Assembly (NCBI GenBank): GCA_003560165.1
Contig: PWJC01000057.1
Location: 1 to 36,401 of the forward strand
Reading direction: 5' to 3'
Origin: Bacteroidales bacterium
GTDB taxonomy: Bacteria; Bacteroidota; Bacteroidia; Bacteroidales; UBA7960
DNA length: 36,401 bases
Under the pieces are notes generated by a model. That model searched no databases, was not told where the DNA came from, and saw only the letters and a program-made list of their open reading frames with translations. This document shows, in pieces, positions 1 through 7,645 of the stretch. How positions within the stretch are numbered: the stretch's first letter is position 1; every line of letters begins with the position of its first letter. Position numbers and translations under genes: made by a program.

Positions 1-210
1 CCATTTCTTGTTCCTGAACGTCTGCTGATACAGCAGGATGATCTCCCCGGTGACTTCGTAGACGGTTTCACCATCGGGTTCCTGCTGCCGCAATTCGAGC
101 AGGTTCTCAACCTGGATGATGTCGTCCTTTTCACTGGCCAGCGTGCCCATGGGCCATAAAAGAAACATAGAGAGAAGCAATGCGGTGATGCCTGGTAAAT
201 GTTTTTTCAT
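1..210 (-). CDS. Secreted protein, N-terminal part (cut by window edge)
   Basis: The frame is open from an ATG at 210 to the left edge, giving the first 70 residues of a longer protein. It begins with MKKH, a hydrophobic stretch (residues about 5-22) and a likely signal-peptidase site after the T-L-A-S region, so it should be exported. The mature start (DDIIQVENLLELR, then a Y-E-V-T-G-E-I strand and an F-R-N-K-K-W turn) resembles the OB-like domain at the front of many Bacteroidota surface proteins with lamin-tail or DUF5689-type modules. That family link is from memory of the pattern only. The rest of the protein, and so its function, lies outside the window. It would be transcribed leftward from the 170-bp gap before sucC. 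Confidence 0.6.
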   Translation of the reverse strand, partial: MKKHLPGITALLLSMFLLWPMGTLASEKDDIIQVENLLELRQQEPDGETVYEVTGEIILLYQQTFRNKKW

Positions 211-380
211 CTTTCGGGGTTTTAAAGGTGAATGGTTTGGCAAAATACTGAACGTTTAAGTGTTAGGAATATGTGATTTAAACTTTGTTAATCAATAACA
301 TAACCATGGCTATCTGCAATAATTATTCAAGCTGTCAGCCCGGGCTAAAATAAAAAGAATAATTGAGCGGAACAAACTTC

Positions 381-1571
381 TCAACCGATGGCCCGGTTAA
401 CCAGTTCTGCTGCTTCCTTTAACAGGATGGCCGACTGCACTTTCAGCCCCGATCGGTCGATGATCTGCTTCGCCTCCTCAGCGTTGGTTCCCTGAAGCCT
501 GACAATGATGGGCAGGTCGATCTGTCCGATATTGGTGTAGGCATCCACTATCCCGCTGGCCACCCGGTCGCACCTGACGATGCCGCCAAAGATATTGATA
601 AGGATGGCTTTTACATTGGGATCTTTCAATATGATGCGAAAGGCTTCCTCTACCCGTTTGGCACTGGCCGATCCGCCCACATCCAGGAAATTGGCCGGTT
701 CGCCACCGCTGAGTTTGATGATGTCCATGGTGGCCATGGCCAGCCCGGCCCCGTTGACCATACAGCCCACATTGCCTTCCAGTTTGACATAATTCAGATC
801 GTGCTCACCGGCCTCCACTTCCATGGGGTCCTCTTCCAGCACATCGCGCATCTCCACGATGTCGGGATGGCGGAACAGAGCATTGTCGTCGATGGTCATC
901 TTGGTATCGACCACCAGGATCTTGTTATCGGAGGTTTTGAACAGGGGATTGATCTCGATCAGGGTGGCGTCGTTTTCAAGATAGGCTTCCACCAGTCTGG
1001 GAACAAACTCTACCATGTTTTTGAAAGCCTGCCCCGACAGCCCCAGGTTGAAGGCAATGCGCCGGCACTGGAAAGCACGTATGCCGGCCAGGGGATCGAT
1101 CTCTTCGGTATAGATCTGATCGGGGGTCTCTTCGGCCACTTCCTCAATATTTATTCCCCCCCGGGGCGAATACACGATCATGTTGCGCGAGGTTTCCCGG
1201 TCCAGCAGCATGCTCATATAGAATTCGGCAGGTTCGCTTTCACCCGGGTAATAGATCCCCTGTTCCACAAGGACCTTTCTGACGAGCTTTCCGCGGGAAG
1301 AGGTTTGGGGGGTAACCAGCCGCATGTTTAATATGGAAGCCGCATGCGACGCCACTTCCTCAAGGCTTCTGGCAATTTTCACACCGCCGCCCTTTCCCCG
1401 GCCCCCGGCGTGGACCTGGGCTTTGACTGCCCAGACGGGAATGCCGGTGGCCTCCTCTATTTTTTCAGCTGCCGGGATCGCCTCTTTGAAGTTTTCTACC
1501 AGAATGCCCTTTGCTACGGGCACATCGTGTCGCATCAACAATTGCTTCCCTTGGTATTCATGTAGGTTCAT
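381..1571 (-). CDS. sucC: Succinyl-CoA synthetase (ADP-forming), beta subunit
   Basis: Beta subunit of the TCA-cycle enzyme that converts succinyl-CoA, ADP and phosphate to succinate, CoA and ATP; it works in the cytoplasm with the alpha subunit SucD. The 396-residue length is normal. The N-terminus [12 protein letters not shown] is the family signature and fixes the start at 1571; an in-frame ATG ten codons upstream is less likely. The ATP-grasp part contains [15 protein letters not shown], the metal-site region E-I-N-P-L and V-D-T-K, and the C-terminal domain has [12 protein letters not shown] and N-I-F-G-G-I. sucD is not adjacent on either side in this window, so the two subunits are probably encoded apart. 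A TAnnTTTG promoter box lies 28 bp upstream. Confidence 0.96.
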   Translation of the reverse strand: MNLHEYQGKQLLMRHDVPVAKGILVENFKEAIPAAEKIEEATGIPVWAVKAQVHAGGRGKGGGVKIARSLEEVASHAASILNMRLVTPQTSSRGKLVRKVLVEQGIYYPGESEPAEFYMSMLLDRETSRNMIVYSPRGGINIEEVAEETPDQIYTEEIDPLAGIRAFQCRRIAFNLGLSGQAFKNMVEFVPRLVEAYLENDATLIEINPLFKTSDNKILVVDTKMTIDDNALFRHPDIVEMRDVLEEDPMEVEAGEHDLNYVKLEGNVGCMVNGAGLAMATMDIIKLSGGEPANFLDVGGSASAKRVEEAFRIILKDPNVKAILINIFGGIVRCDRVASGIVDAYTNIGQIDLPIIVRLQGTNAEEAKQIIDRSGLKVQSAILLKEAAELVNRAIG

Positions 1572-1598
1572 GGCCGGATATTTTAACCCCTGTACCCA

Positions 1599-1606
1599 CA
1601 AAGATA
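1599..1606 (-). promoter_or_regulatory. Promoter -7 box for sucC
   Basis: On the minus strand this reads TATCTTTG, an exact match to the Bacteroidota TAnnTTTG element, 28 bp before the sucC ATG. The nearest TTTG that could serve as -33 box (1633-1636) is 26 bp away, longer than usual. A 10-bp palindrome, TTGCCGGCAA, sits further upstream at 1656-1665. Confidence 0.55.
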
Positions 1607-1727
1607 CGTAATTATCGATGCGCCGGCAGAGCCAAATCAGGGTGGTGAAGTTTTTTTGCCGGCAATAAAATAATCAGGAGTTGCTTCCCGTTTTATCGTT
1701 GAATCCAATAAACCCAAATAACAGCCT

Positions 1728-1973
1728 ATGAAACAAATCAATACCATTGAGAATGAATTACTGTTGTATTTACGGTCGATCCAAACAGACGAAGCCGACT
1801 CAAAAGAACACAACATGCACCGGCAAGCAACGGCCCCGGACTCATACCATCACAAAAACCAGGACGCGTTCCTTCCGGGCAAACATGTCATTCATCACAT
1901 CATGGGTTATGCCCGCGCATTGAGTGTGCTCAAGAGAGGAGACGGTGAACGGATCTTTCTGCTGAACAACTAG
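1728..1973 (+). CDS. Small conserved-looking hypothetical protein (81 aa)
   Basis: I do not recognise a named family. The ORF starts at ATG 1728 and encodes an 81-residue, histidine-rich, soluble protein without signal peptide or membrane segment. The N-terminus is a likely amphipathic helix (N-E-L-L-L-Y-L-R-S-I), the middle is polar and low in structure, and the C-terminus (H-H-I-M-G-Y-A-R-A-L-S-V-L) looks like a second helix. It appears real because it fills the space between sucC and a near-perfect intrinsic terminator that starts 21 bp after its stop codon, and no better gene overlaps it. A weak promoter match (TATCGTTG, one mismatch) is at 1694-1701. Small proteins of this general layout (N-terminal helix, charged linker, Y-A-R-A-L near the end) are common in Bacteroidales, but the role is unknown. 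Confidence 0.6.
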   Translation: MKQINTIENELLLYLRSIQTDEADSKEHNMHRQATAPDSYHHKNQDAFLPGKHVIHHIMGYARALSVLKRGDGERIFLLNN

Positions 1974-1994
1974 GGAACCCCCTGGTAAGCAACC

Positions 1995-2031
1995 AAAACC
2001 TTTCCGGGTACAATTCCCGGAAAGGTTTTTT
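1995..2031 (+). terminator. Strong rho-independent terminator
   Basis: A 14-bp perfect stem (left arm 1995-2008, right arm 2016-2029) closes a 7-nt loop and runs into a T tract. It lies 21 bp after the stop of the 81-aa gene. The A/T outer pairs give T runs on both strands, but no gene ends here from the other direction. Confidence 0.92.
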
Positions 2032-2052
2032 CACAAGCCTGATAAAAAAGCC

Positions 2053-2060
2053 TATTTTTG
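2053..2060 (+). promoter_or_regulatory. Possible promoter -7 box for the lipoprotein-lipA unit
   Basis: TATTTTTG matches TAnnTTTG exactly and follows the terminator by 21 bp. No clear TTG -33 box is seen at the usual spacing, so support is moderate. The transcript would carry the 8-bp tandem repeat patch in its leader. Confidence 0.4.
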
Positions 2061-2107
2061 TAATTAGTATTCCCTGATGGAAGTTAGAAGGTGGGAGCTA
2101 GAAAGAT

Positions 2108-2155
2108 GGAACGAAGGAACGAAAGAACGAAGGAACAACAGAACGATTGAACAAC
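2108..2155 (+). repeat. Degenerate 8-bp tandem repeat, six units
   Basis: Six consecutive 8-bp units follow the pattern nGAACnAn: two GGAACGAA, then AGAACGAA, GGAACAAC, AGAACGAT and TGAACAAC. The purine-rich stretch just before it (about 2082-2107) is similar in flavour, and a second short tandem (CTCATCA, 7-bp period) follows at 2162-2176. The patch has no coding frame and lies in the 256-bp gap between the terminator and the small lipoprotein gene. The biased, drifting units suggest replication slippage or a dispersed intergenic repeat family; other copies cannot be assessed from this window. Confidence 0.8.
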
Positions 2156-2229
2156 TTTTTGACTCATCACTCATCACTATTTCGGCCTATCGACATTTCA
2201 ATATACTGTAATATAAAAATTATTAACAG

Positions 2230-2370
2230 ATGAAAGCCAGACTGATGTTGCTGCTTTTTGCATTGGCCGTGATGTCCGTATCCCTGCAGGGGTGCGGAAC
2301 CCAAAGGCTTTGCCCCGCTTATTCAGATGTCCCTGTTGAAAACCTGCAGGGGACCACCCCAACCACCTGA
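2230..2370 (+). CDS. Tiny lipoprotein (46 aa)
   Basis: The ATG at 2230 opens a 46-residue frame. It has a charged start (MKAR), a hydrophobic core and a lipobox L-Q-G-C, so Cys22 should be acylated by the lipoprotein pathway. The mature peptide is only 25 residues and begins CGTQRLCPAY, a pattern I associate with very short Bacteroidota lipoproteins; the ending is P/T-rich. It stops at TGA 2368-2370. The lipA start codon follows 12 bp later in the same reading frame, so the two are probably cotranscribed and lipA may depend on termination here. The gene is easy to miss because of its size. Its function is unknown. Confidence 0.65.
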   Translation: MKARLMLLLFALAVMSVSLQGCGTQRLCPAYSDVPVENLQGTTPTT

Positions 2371-2382
2371 GCCCACCTGCTT

Positions 2383-3243
2383 TTGAAAACAGTCAGCGGC
2401 AAATACCTGAAAAAGCCCCCCTGGCTCCGGATCAAACTTACCGGGGCACAGTATTACCGGCAAATGAAGGGAGTTCTCGAAGCCGGAAAACTAAATACCA
2501 TCTGCGAAAGCGGGGCCTGCCCGAATAAGGGAGAATGCTGGGGCGCCGGAACCGCTACCTTTATGATACTGGGCAATGTGTGCACCCGCAGCTGCCGTTT
2601 TTGCAATGTACCCACCGGAAAACCCGCTACGCCCGATCCCTTCGAACCCGAACAGGTGGCAGCGGCAGTTGCATCGATGGGGGTCAGGCACTGCGTCATT
2701 ACCAGTGTCGACCGCGACGACCTGGCCGATGGGGGTGCCTCGGTATGGGCAGCCACCATTGCGGCCATCAGGGAAAGATCGCCCCGGACCACCATAGAGG
2801 CCCTGATCCCCGATTTCAGGGGACAGGAAAAAGACATTCGCAGGGTGATGGAAACCAGGCCGGATGTGCTCAGCCACAACCTCGAAACCGTAAGGAGGCT
2901 GACCCGCGAGGTGAGGGTGTTTGCCGATTACGATACCAGCCTGGGTGTGATACGCTATATTTCGACCACTTCGGATATCAGGACCAAATCGGGCATCATG
3001 CTTGGTCTGGGCGAAACCGAGGAAGAGATCATTCAGACCATGGACGAGCTGTTGCTGGCCGGATGCCAGGTACTTACGCTGGGGCAATACCTTCAGCCGA
3101 CCCGAAAACACCTGCCGGTTCAACATTACGTTCATCCCCACGATTTTGAACGTTACGGTACCCTGGCCCGCGATAAAGGCTTCCGTTTTGTTGAGAGTGC
3201 CCCTTTGGTCAGGTCGTCCTATCATGCCGAAAAACATGTGTAA
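2383..3243 (+). CDS. lipA: Lipoyl synthase
   Basis: Radical-SAM enzyme that inserts two sulfur atoms into the protein-bound octanoyl group to make lipoyl cofactor for the 2-oxoacid dehydrogenases and glycine cleavage. The auxiliary cluster cysteines (C-E-S-G-A-C-P-N-K-G-E-C), the radical-SAM motif C-T-R-S-C-R-F-C, the conserved Q-Y-L-Q-P-T and the C-terminal R-S-S-Y are all present. At 286 residues it is full length. The start used is TTG at 2383; no ATG is available between the upstream in-frame stop at 2368 and the conserved N-terminal region. The end is near the NamZ-type gene, whose alternative upstream ATG (3236) would overlap the lipA stop. Confidence 0.95.
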   Translation: MKTVSGKYLKKPPWLRIKLTGAQYYRQMKGVLEAGKLNTICESGACPNKGECWGAGTATFMILGNVCTRSCRFCNVPTGKPATPDPFEPEQVAAAVASMGVRHCVITSVDRDDLADGGASVWAATIAAIRERSPRTTIEALIPDFRGQEKDIRRVMETRPDVLSHNLETVRRLTREVRVFADYDTSLGVIRYISTTSDIRTKSGIMLGLGETEEEIIQTMDELLLAGCQVLTLGQYLQPTRKHLPVQHYVHPHDFERYGTLARDKGFRFVESAPLVRSSYHAEKHV

Positions 3244-3274
3244 CACCTGCAGCCCGCCCCCTTTTGCCGCGGCA

Positions 3275-4501
3275 ATGTCCCGATTGTTCACCCCCCTGGC
3301 CGTGGCCTTTCTGCTGCTTATGGTAAGCGCGGGCTTCCCGGCTCCTGCCGAACCGCTTAACAGCTATGGAATCAGCTCTGACAGGATAATCCCGGGAGCC
3401 TGGCAAACAGAAAAATACCTTCCCCTGCTCGAGGGAAAACGGGTGGCTGTTGCAGTGAACCATACTTCGATGGTGGGCAACCGCCACCTGGCAGACACCT
3501 TGTTGCTTTCGGGGGTCAACGTGGTAAAGGCATTCAGCCCCGAGCACGGCTTCAGGGGAGAGGCCGCCGACGGTGAACTGGTGGACGACGAATACGACGA
3601 AACCACCCGGCTGCCGGTGATCAGCCTTTACGGGACGGGGCAGAGAAGGCCTTCGGCCACCCACCTGTCAGATATCGACATCATTGTTTTTGACATCCAG
3701 GATGTCGGGGCCAGGTTCTATACCTATGTTTCGACCATGACCTATATCATGCAGGAAGCCGCCAGCCAGGGCATTCCGGTGATGATACTGGACAGGCCCA
3801 ACCCCAACGGACATTATATTGACGGACCGGTCCTCGAGCTGGAATATGCTTCCTTTATCGGTTTGCATCCGGTACCGGTAGTACATGGGATGACCATGGC
3901 CGAATATGCACAAATGGTCAATGGCGAAGGCTGGCTGGGTTTGGGAAGGGTCTGCGAACTCGTCATCATCAAGGTGGAAAACTATACCCGCCAAACCCCC
4001 TATTGCCTGCCCTTACCCCCTTCGCCCAACCTGCCCAATATGCATTCGGTGTATCTTTATCCTTCGCTTTGCCTGTTCGAAGGGACGCAAATCAGCGTGG
4101 GCAGGGGTACCCCAAAGCCATTTCAGGTATTCGGCCATCCGGAGTTTCCCCCGGAGCTGTTCACCTTCACCTTTATGCCCGAAAGCCAACCCGCTTCCAA
4201 ATACCCCCCCCTCGAAGGGCAGACTTGCTACGGCAAAGACCTGAGCATCCATTCACTCGACTCGCTGAGGGCCGGAAACCGCATCAACCTGGCCTACCTG
4301 CTGGAAGCTTACCGGCATTTCCCGGACAAAGCGGCGTTTTTCAGCGACAGGGCATTCGATCTGAGGGCAGGCAATTCGCTGCTGCGAAACCAGATCAGGG
4401 CCGGATTGTCGGAAGAACACATCAGGATGAGTTGGCAGGAAGGCCTGGATGCATTCCGTAAATTCAGAGAGCCATACCTGCTGTATCCCGACCTGGATTG
4501 A
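3275..4501 (+). CDS. namZ: Exo-beta-N-acetylmuramidase NamZ-type (DUF1343)
   Basis: DUF1343 proteins include NamZ of Bacillus subtilis (YbbC) and Tannerella forsythia, exo-acting enzymes that release terminal N-acetylmuramic acid from peptidoglycan fragments. This 408-residue protein has a signal peptide (MSRLFTPLAVAF to A-P-A-E), then the Rossmann-like domain with V-N-H-T-S, the family signature F-S-P-E-H-G-F-R-G, D-I-Q-D-V-G-A-R-F-Y-T-Y and L-D-R-P-N-P-N-G, and the C-terminal domain with F-E-G-T and S-V-G-R-G-T. It should act in the periplasm. ATG 3275 puts the signal peptide at the front; ATG 3236, overlapping the lipA stop, would add 13 residues. Its stop overlaps a possible TTG start of prmC. 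Substrate is inferred from the family, not tested. Confidence 0.9.
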   Translation: MSRLFTPLAVAFLLLMVSAGFPAPAEPLNSYGISSDRIIPGAWQTEKYLPLLEGKRVAVAVNHTSMVGNRHLADTLLLSGVNVVKAFSPEHGFRGEAADGELVDDEYDETTRLPVISLYGTGQRRPSATHLSDIDIIVFDIQDVGARFYTYVSTMTYIMQEAASQGIPVMILDRPNPNGHYIDGPVLELEYASFIGLHPVPVVHGMTMAEYAQMVNGEGWLGLGRVCELVIIKVENYTRQTPYCLPLPPSPNLPNMHSVYLYPSLCLFEGTQISVGRGTPKPFQVFGHPEFPPELFTFTFMPESQPASKYPPLEGQTCYGKDLSIHSLDSLRAGNRINLAYLLEAYRHFPDKAAFFSDRAFDLRAGNSLLRNQIRAGLSEEHIRMSWQEGLDAFRKFREPYLLYPDLD

Positions 4502-4524
4502 CCCCAACTGAAACTTACTTATAT

Positions 4525-5430
4525 ATGCTTGGACTTAAGGACAATACACTGGGTGAAGTTTATCGTTGGTTTAAGAAACAGATTGCCGCTGTCTACCGGC
4601 CTGACGAACAAACCACACTGGCCAATGAGGTGTTCCGCCGTTTTCTGGACGTTGCTCCCGATCAGCGGGTACTCTCTCCCCGCCAACGCTTATCCGAATC
4701 CGATATCGTCAGGCTTTACAAGGCAGCCAAACGCCTCAGCAGGGGAGAGCCTCTCGAATACGTTACCGGCGTCACCGATTTTCTGGGGCATCCCATCCGC
4801 GTGAGTCCCCGGGTATTGATCCCCCGGCCGGAAACCGAAGAATTTGTTCAGTGGGCCGGTGCGCATATCAGGGAAAGGGGGCATCCGAAACATCAGGCCC
4901 ACCGCCTGCTGGACATTGGCACCGGCAGTGGTTGCATTGCCATTGCCATGGCGCATGGGTTTCCCGGCATGGAGGTATGGGCTTGCGACGAGGACGTGGA
5001 TGCACTTGAAATAGCCAAACATAATGCATTGATAAACAAGGTATCAGTAGGTTTTTTTCGCTGCAATGTATTGGCCCGGCGGGACCATCCTTTCCCCCCC
5101 GCTTCTCTCGATACCATTGTCAGCAACCCCCCCTATGTCCGCGAATCGGAAAAAGCCCGGATGAAACCCAATGTACTCGATCACGAACCGGCAAAGGCCT
5201 TGTTTGTGCGTGATAAAGACCCCCTGATATTTTACAGGGCCATCGGCATTCTGGCCATGGAGTGGCTGAGGCCGGAAGCTTGGCTGTATGTGGAAGTCAA
5301 TGAGTCCATGGCGCCCGAAACCAGCATGCTGCTGTTCGAACTGGGCTTGCGCGAAAACATGCACACTGCCGACTTTCGCGGCAAACCCCGTTTTGTGCGG
5401 GCACAGAGACCAGGCCAGGGGTTTCATTAG
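4525..5430 (+). CDS. prmC: Peptide chain release factor N5-glutamine methyltransferase
   Basis: SAM-dependent enzyme that methylates the glutamine of the GGQ motif in release factors RF1 and RF2, improving translation termination. The N-terminal helical domain is followed by the fold's SAM motif (L-D-I-G-T-G-S-G-C-I-A-I-A), the acidic adenosine-binding motif and the catalytic N-P-P-Y that binds the glutamine amide; R-P-E-T-E is also present. The start was set at ATG 4525 (301 aa). A TTG at 4498 overlapping the NamZ stop would add nine residues and is possible. The gene ends only 6 bp from the stop of the convergent threonine aldolase gene, with no evident terminator between them. Confidence 0.93.
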   Translation: MLGLKDNTLGEVYRWFKKQIAAVYRPDEQTTLANEVFRRFLDVAPDQRVLSPRQRLSESDIVRLYKAAKRLSRGEPLEYVTGVTDFLGHPIRVSPRVLIPRPETEEFVQWAGAHIRERGHPKHQAHRLLDIGTGSGCIAIAMAHGFPGMEVWACDEDVDALEIAKHNALINKVSVGFFRCNVLARRDHPFPPASLDTIVSNPPYVRESEKARMKPNVLDHEPAKALFVRDKDPLIFYRAIGILAMEWLRPEAWLYVEVNESMAPETSMLLFELGLRENMHTADFRGKPRFVRAQRPGQGFH

Positions 5431-5436
5431 GCGGCA

Positions 5437-6471
5437 CTAATCTGCCATGGCTTCTTTGACTGCTCCGGCAAACTGTTCAATGTCGTTCTCTGTGGTGTGG
5501 TAGGCCGTCATCCACCTGACCTCGTTCTGCGGGGCATCCCATACATAAAAGAAATATTTTCGCTTCAATTTCTCGATGGCCCTGGCCGGAATCCTGGCGA
5601 ATACCGCATTGGTTTCCACCGGTTGGGTGATCTGTATGCCGGGGATGGTGTTCAGTATCCCTGCCAGCTTCCCGGCCATGGCATTGGCCCTGACAGCGTT
5701 TTCCAGCCACAGCCCGCCCGAGAGCAAGGCGTTGAACTGAGCGCTGATGTAGCGCATCTTGGAAGCCAGCTGCATGGATTGCTTCCTTGTGTACTCAAAG
5801 GCTTCTCCCAGGGCAGGATCAAAAAAGACCACGGCTTCTGCTGCCATCAACCCATTCTTGGTGCCTCCGAAAGACAATACATCCACCCCCGCATCCACGG
5901 TCAGTCCGGCCAGGCTGGTCCTGAGGCTGGCCGCCGCATTCGCCAGCCTTGCGCCATCCATGTGCAGGTACATCCCATGTTCGTGCGCAAAGTCTGCAAT
6001 TTCCCTGATCTCCTCAATGCGGTAAACGGTGCCCAACTCGGTAGCCTGGGTAATGGAGATCACCCTTGGTTGCGCGTGATGCTGGAAACCCAGGGAACCC
6101 AGCAGCGGAAGGATCTGGTCGACCCGTATCTTCCCGTCGGCAGAAGGCAGCTTCAATAGTTTGCAGCCAGAAAACCGCTCCGGGGCACCACACTCATCGT
6201 TTTCCAGGTGGGCTTTGTCCGAACAGACAACAGCCTGGAAAGGTCTGGTGATATGGGCCAGGCAAGCCACATTGGCTGCCGTGCCGGTAAACATAAAAAA
6301 CACCCCGATGCCGTCACCGAAATGCTCCCTGAACATTTTTTCGGCCGCCAGGGTATGCCTGTCGTCTCCGTAGCCGATGGCATCGCCCCGGTTGGCCTCC
6401 ATCATGGCGTGAAACACTGTTTCGTGCACCGGGGCGTTGTTGTCGCTGGCAAAACTCTTGAGTGATTCCAT
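5437..6471 (-). CDS. ltaE: Threonine aldolase, low-specificity type
   Basis: PLP enzyme of fold type I that cleaves L-threonine or L-allo-threonine (and other beta-hydroxy amino acids) to glycine and an aldehyde. The 344-residue protein starts M-E-S-L-K-S-F-A-S-D-N-N at ATG 6471, the family's typical N-terminus. It contains Y-G-D-D, the G-T-A-A-N phosphate-binding turn, H-M-D-G-A-R-L-A-N-A and the PLP lysine in S-F-G-G-T-K-N-G. It is last in the minus-strand run M55-M20-alr-ltaE, 25 bp after the racemase stop. The context suggests amino-acid salvage; whether it prefers L-Thr, L-allo-Thr or a product of the neighbours cannot be read from sequence. Confidence 0.92.
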   Translation of the reverse strand: MESLKSFASDNNAPVHETVFHAMMEANRGDAIGYGDDRHTLAAEKMFREHFGDGIGVFFMFTGTAANVACLAHITRPFQAVVCSDKAHLENDECGAPERFSGCKLLKLPSADGKIRVDQILPLLGSLGFQHHAQPRVISITQATELGTVYRIEEIREIADFAHEHGMYLHMDGARLANAAASLRTSLAGLTVDAGVDVLSFGGTKNGLMAAEAVVFFDPALGEAFEYTRKQSMQLASKMRYISAQFNALLSGGLWLENAVRANAMAGKLAGILNTIPGIQITQPVETNAVFARIPARAIEKLKRKYFFYVWDAPQNEVRWMTAYHTTENDIEQFAGAVKEAMAD

Positions 6472-6496
6472 CGTGTGTATGCAATTGAAGTGAATG

Positions 6497-7645
6497 TCAG
6501 GGAACAATAAGGCGGGGAATGTCGGCCGGCAAACGGGTGAGCAGCTGGTAATTGAGCTGCTCACTGAGTTCGCAGAACGAAGATATGCTGATGTTCATCC
6601 GTTTTTGCCTGCCTATCATGACCACCTCGTCTCCCCTTTCCACTCCGGGCAGGCCGGTAACATCCACCGTCATGGTATTCATGGTAACGGTACCGATGAC
6701 CGGCACCCTGCGCCCACGTATCAGCACCCTGCCCGTGTTGCTCAGCGCGCGGCTGAATCCATTGGCATAGCCCACAGGTATAATGGCCACCTTCATTTTC
6801 CGGTTGGCCAGGTAGGAGCTGCCATACCCGATGAAGTTCCCCGCCTCCACCTGTTTTACCACCATAACCTTCGACTTCCACGAAAGCATGCGGTTTAGGG
6901 GAGATTTTTCGGCTGTTCCCTTACGGAAACGGAACATCTTGGTTTCAGGGCTGGGCCAGAACCCGTATTGGGCAATGCCAAAGCGCACCATGTCCATAAT
7001 GGTGTTGGGATAGGTGAGGGCTGCAGCCGAACAGGCCGTGTGCCGAAGCTCCGGCAAAAGGTCGTGGCGAACGAAATAGCGGTTGAATTTCCGAAACTGC
7101 GATAGCTGGTTTTTGATCCTGAGGTAATTGGCCAGGCTCTCGGCCCCGGCATAATGCGTGCACAATCCGCGAAATTCAAAGTGTGCACGGTGTTGCTTCA
7201 GGTAGGCCATCAGGGCCCCGATGTCAGGATATTCGAATCCTGTCCTGTTAAAACCGGTTTCCACTTCGATATGCAGCCTGGCCCTGAGGTTCATCTTCCG
7301 GGCCGTTTCGATGGCCTTCTGAAGACGCCCGTGATCAAAAACAAAGAATTCGATCCCGTTCTCTATGGCCCATTCAATCTCGGGATCGTCGAGAAGGCCC
7401 ATGATCATGATCTTGCTCTTCTCCGACAAGACCTCCAGCATCTCGCTGGCCTCCTTTGCCGAAAACACAGAAAAATGAAAGATGCCAGCCTCCTCGGCCA
7501 GGGGCACAATGTTGTGCACCCCGTGCCCATAGGCATTTCCCTTTACCACTGATGAAAAAGCGGCTTTTCCGATGATCTTTTTCAGATAACGGATATTGCT
7601 TCGATAGGCTTTCCTGCTGATCTCAATGTACGAGGTGTTAAACAT
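6497..7645 (-). CDS. Alanine racemase-like PLP enzyme, stand-alone
   Basis: Fold type III racemase, normally interconverting L- and D-alanine. The PLP lysine is Lys35 in V-V-K-G-N-A-Y-G-H-G, and the catalytic tyrosine region is I-G-Y-G-S-S-Y. The later motif that is usually C-M-D in alanine racemases reads T-M-N here (G-T-V-T-M-N-T-M). The length is 382 residues. ATG 7645 overlaps the upstream M20 gene by 9 bp, so translation is probably coupled. In many Bacteroidota the housekeeping racemase is fused to MurF; this copy is free and lies in a catabolic-looking operon. It may therefore be an accessory racemase with different or broader specificity. Racemase activity is likely; that the substrate is alanine is less certain. 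Confidence 0.85.
   Translation of the reverse strand: MFNTSYIEISRKAYRSNIRYLKKIIGKAAFSSVVKGNAYGHGVHNIVPLAEEAGIFHFSVFSAKEASEMLEVLSEKSKIMIMGLLDDPEIEWAIENGIEFFVFDHGRLQKAIETARKMNLRARLHIEVETGFNRTGFEYPDIGALMAYLKQHRAHFEFRGLCTHYAGAESLANYLRIKNQLSQFRKFNRYFVRHDLLPELRHTACSAAALTYPNTIMDMVRFGIAQYGFWPSPETKMFRFRKGTAEKSPLNRMLSWKSKVMVVKQVEAGNFIGYGSSYLANRKMKVAIIPVGYANGFSRALSNTGRVLIRGRRVPVIGTVTMNTMTVDVTGLPGVERGDEVVMIGRQKRMNISISSFCELSEQLNYQLLTRLPADIPRLIVP

Noticed and set aside
337-346. AGCCCGGGCT palindrome as a terminator after sucC
   Set aside because: Perfect but only 10 bp with no loop and no T tract on either side; not a convincing terminator.
2491-3291. 266-aa minus-strand frame antisense to lipA
   Set aside because: Shadow of lipA: the plus frame has all lipoyl synthase motifs and this one has no recognisable domain.
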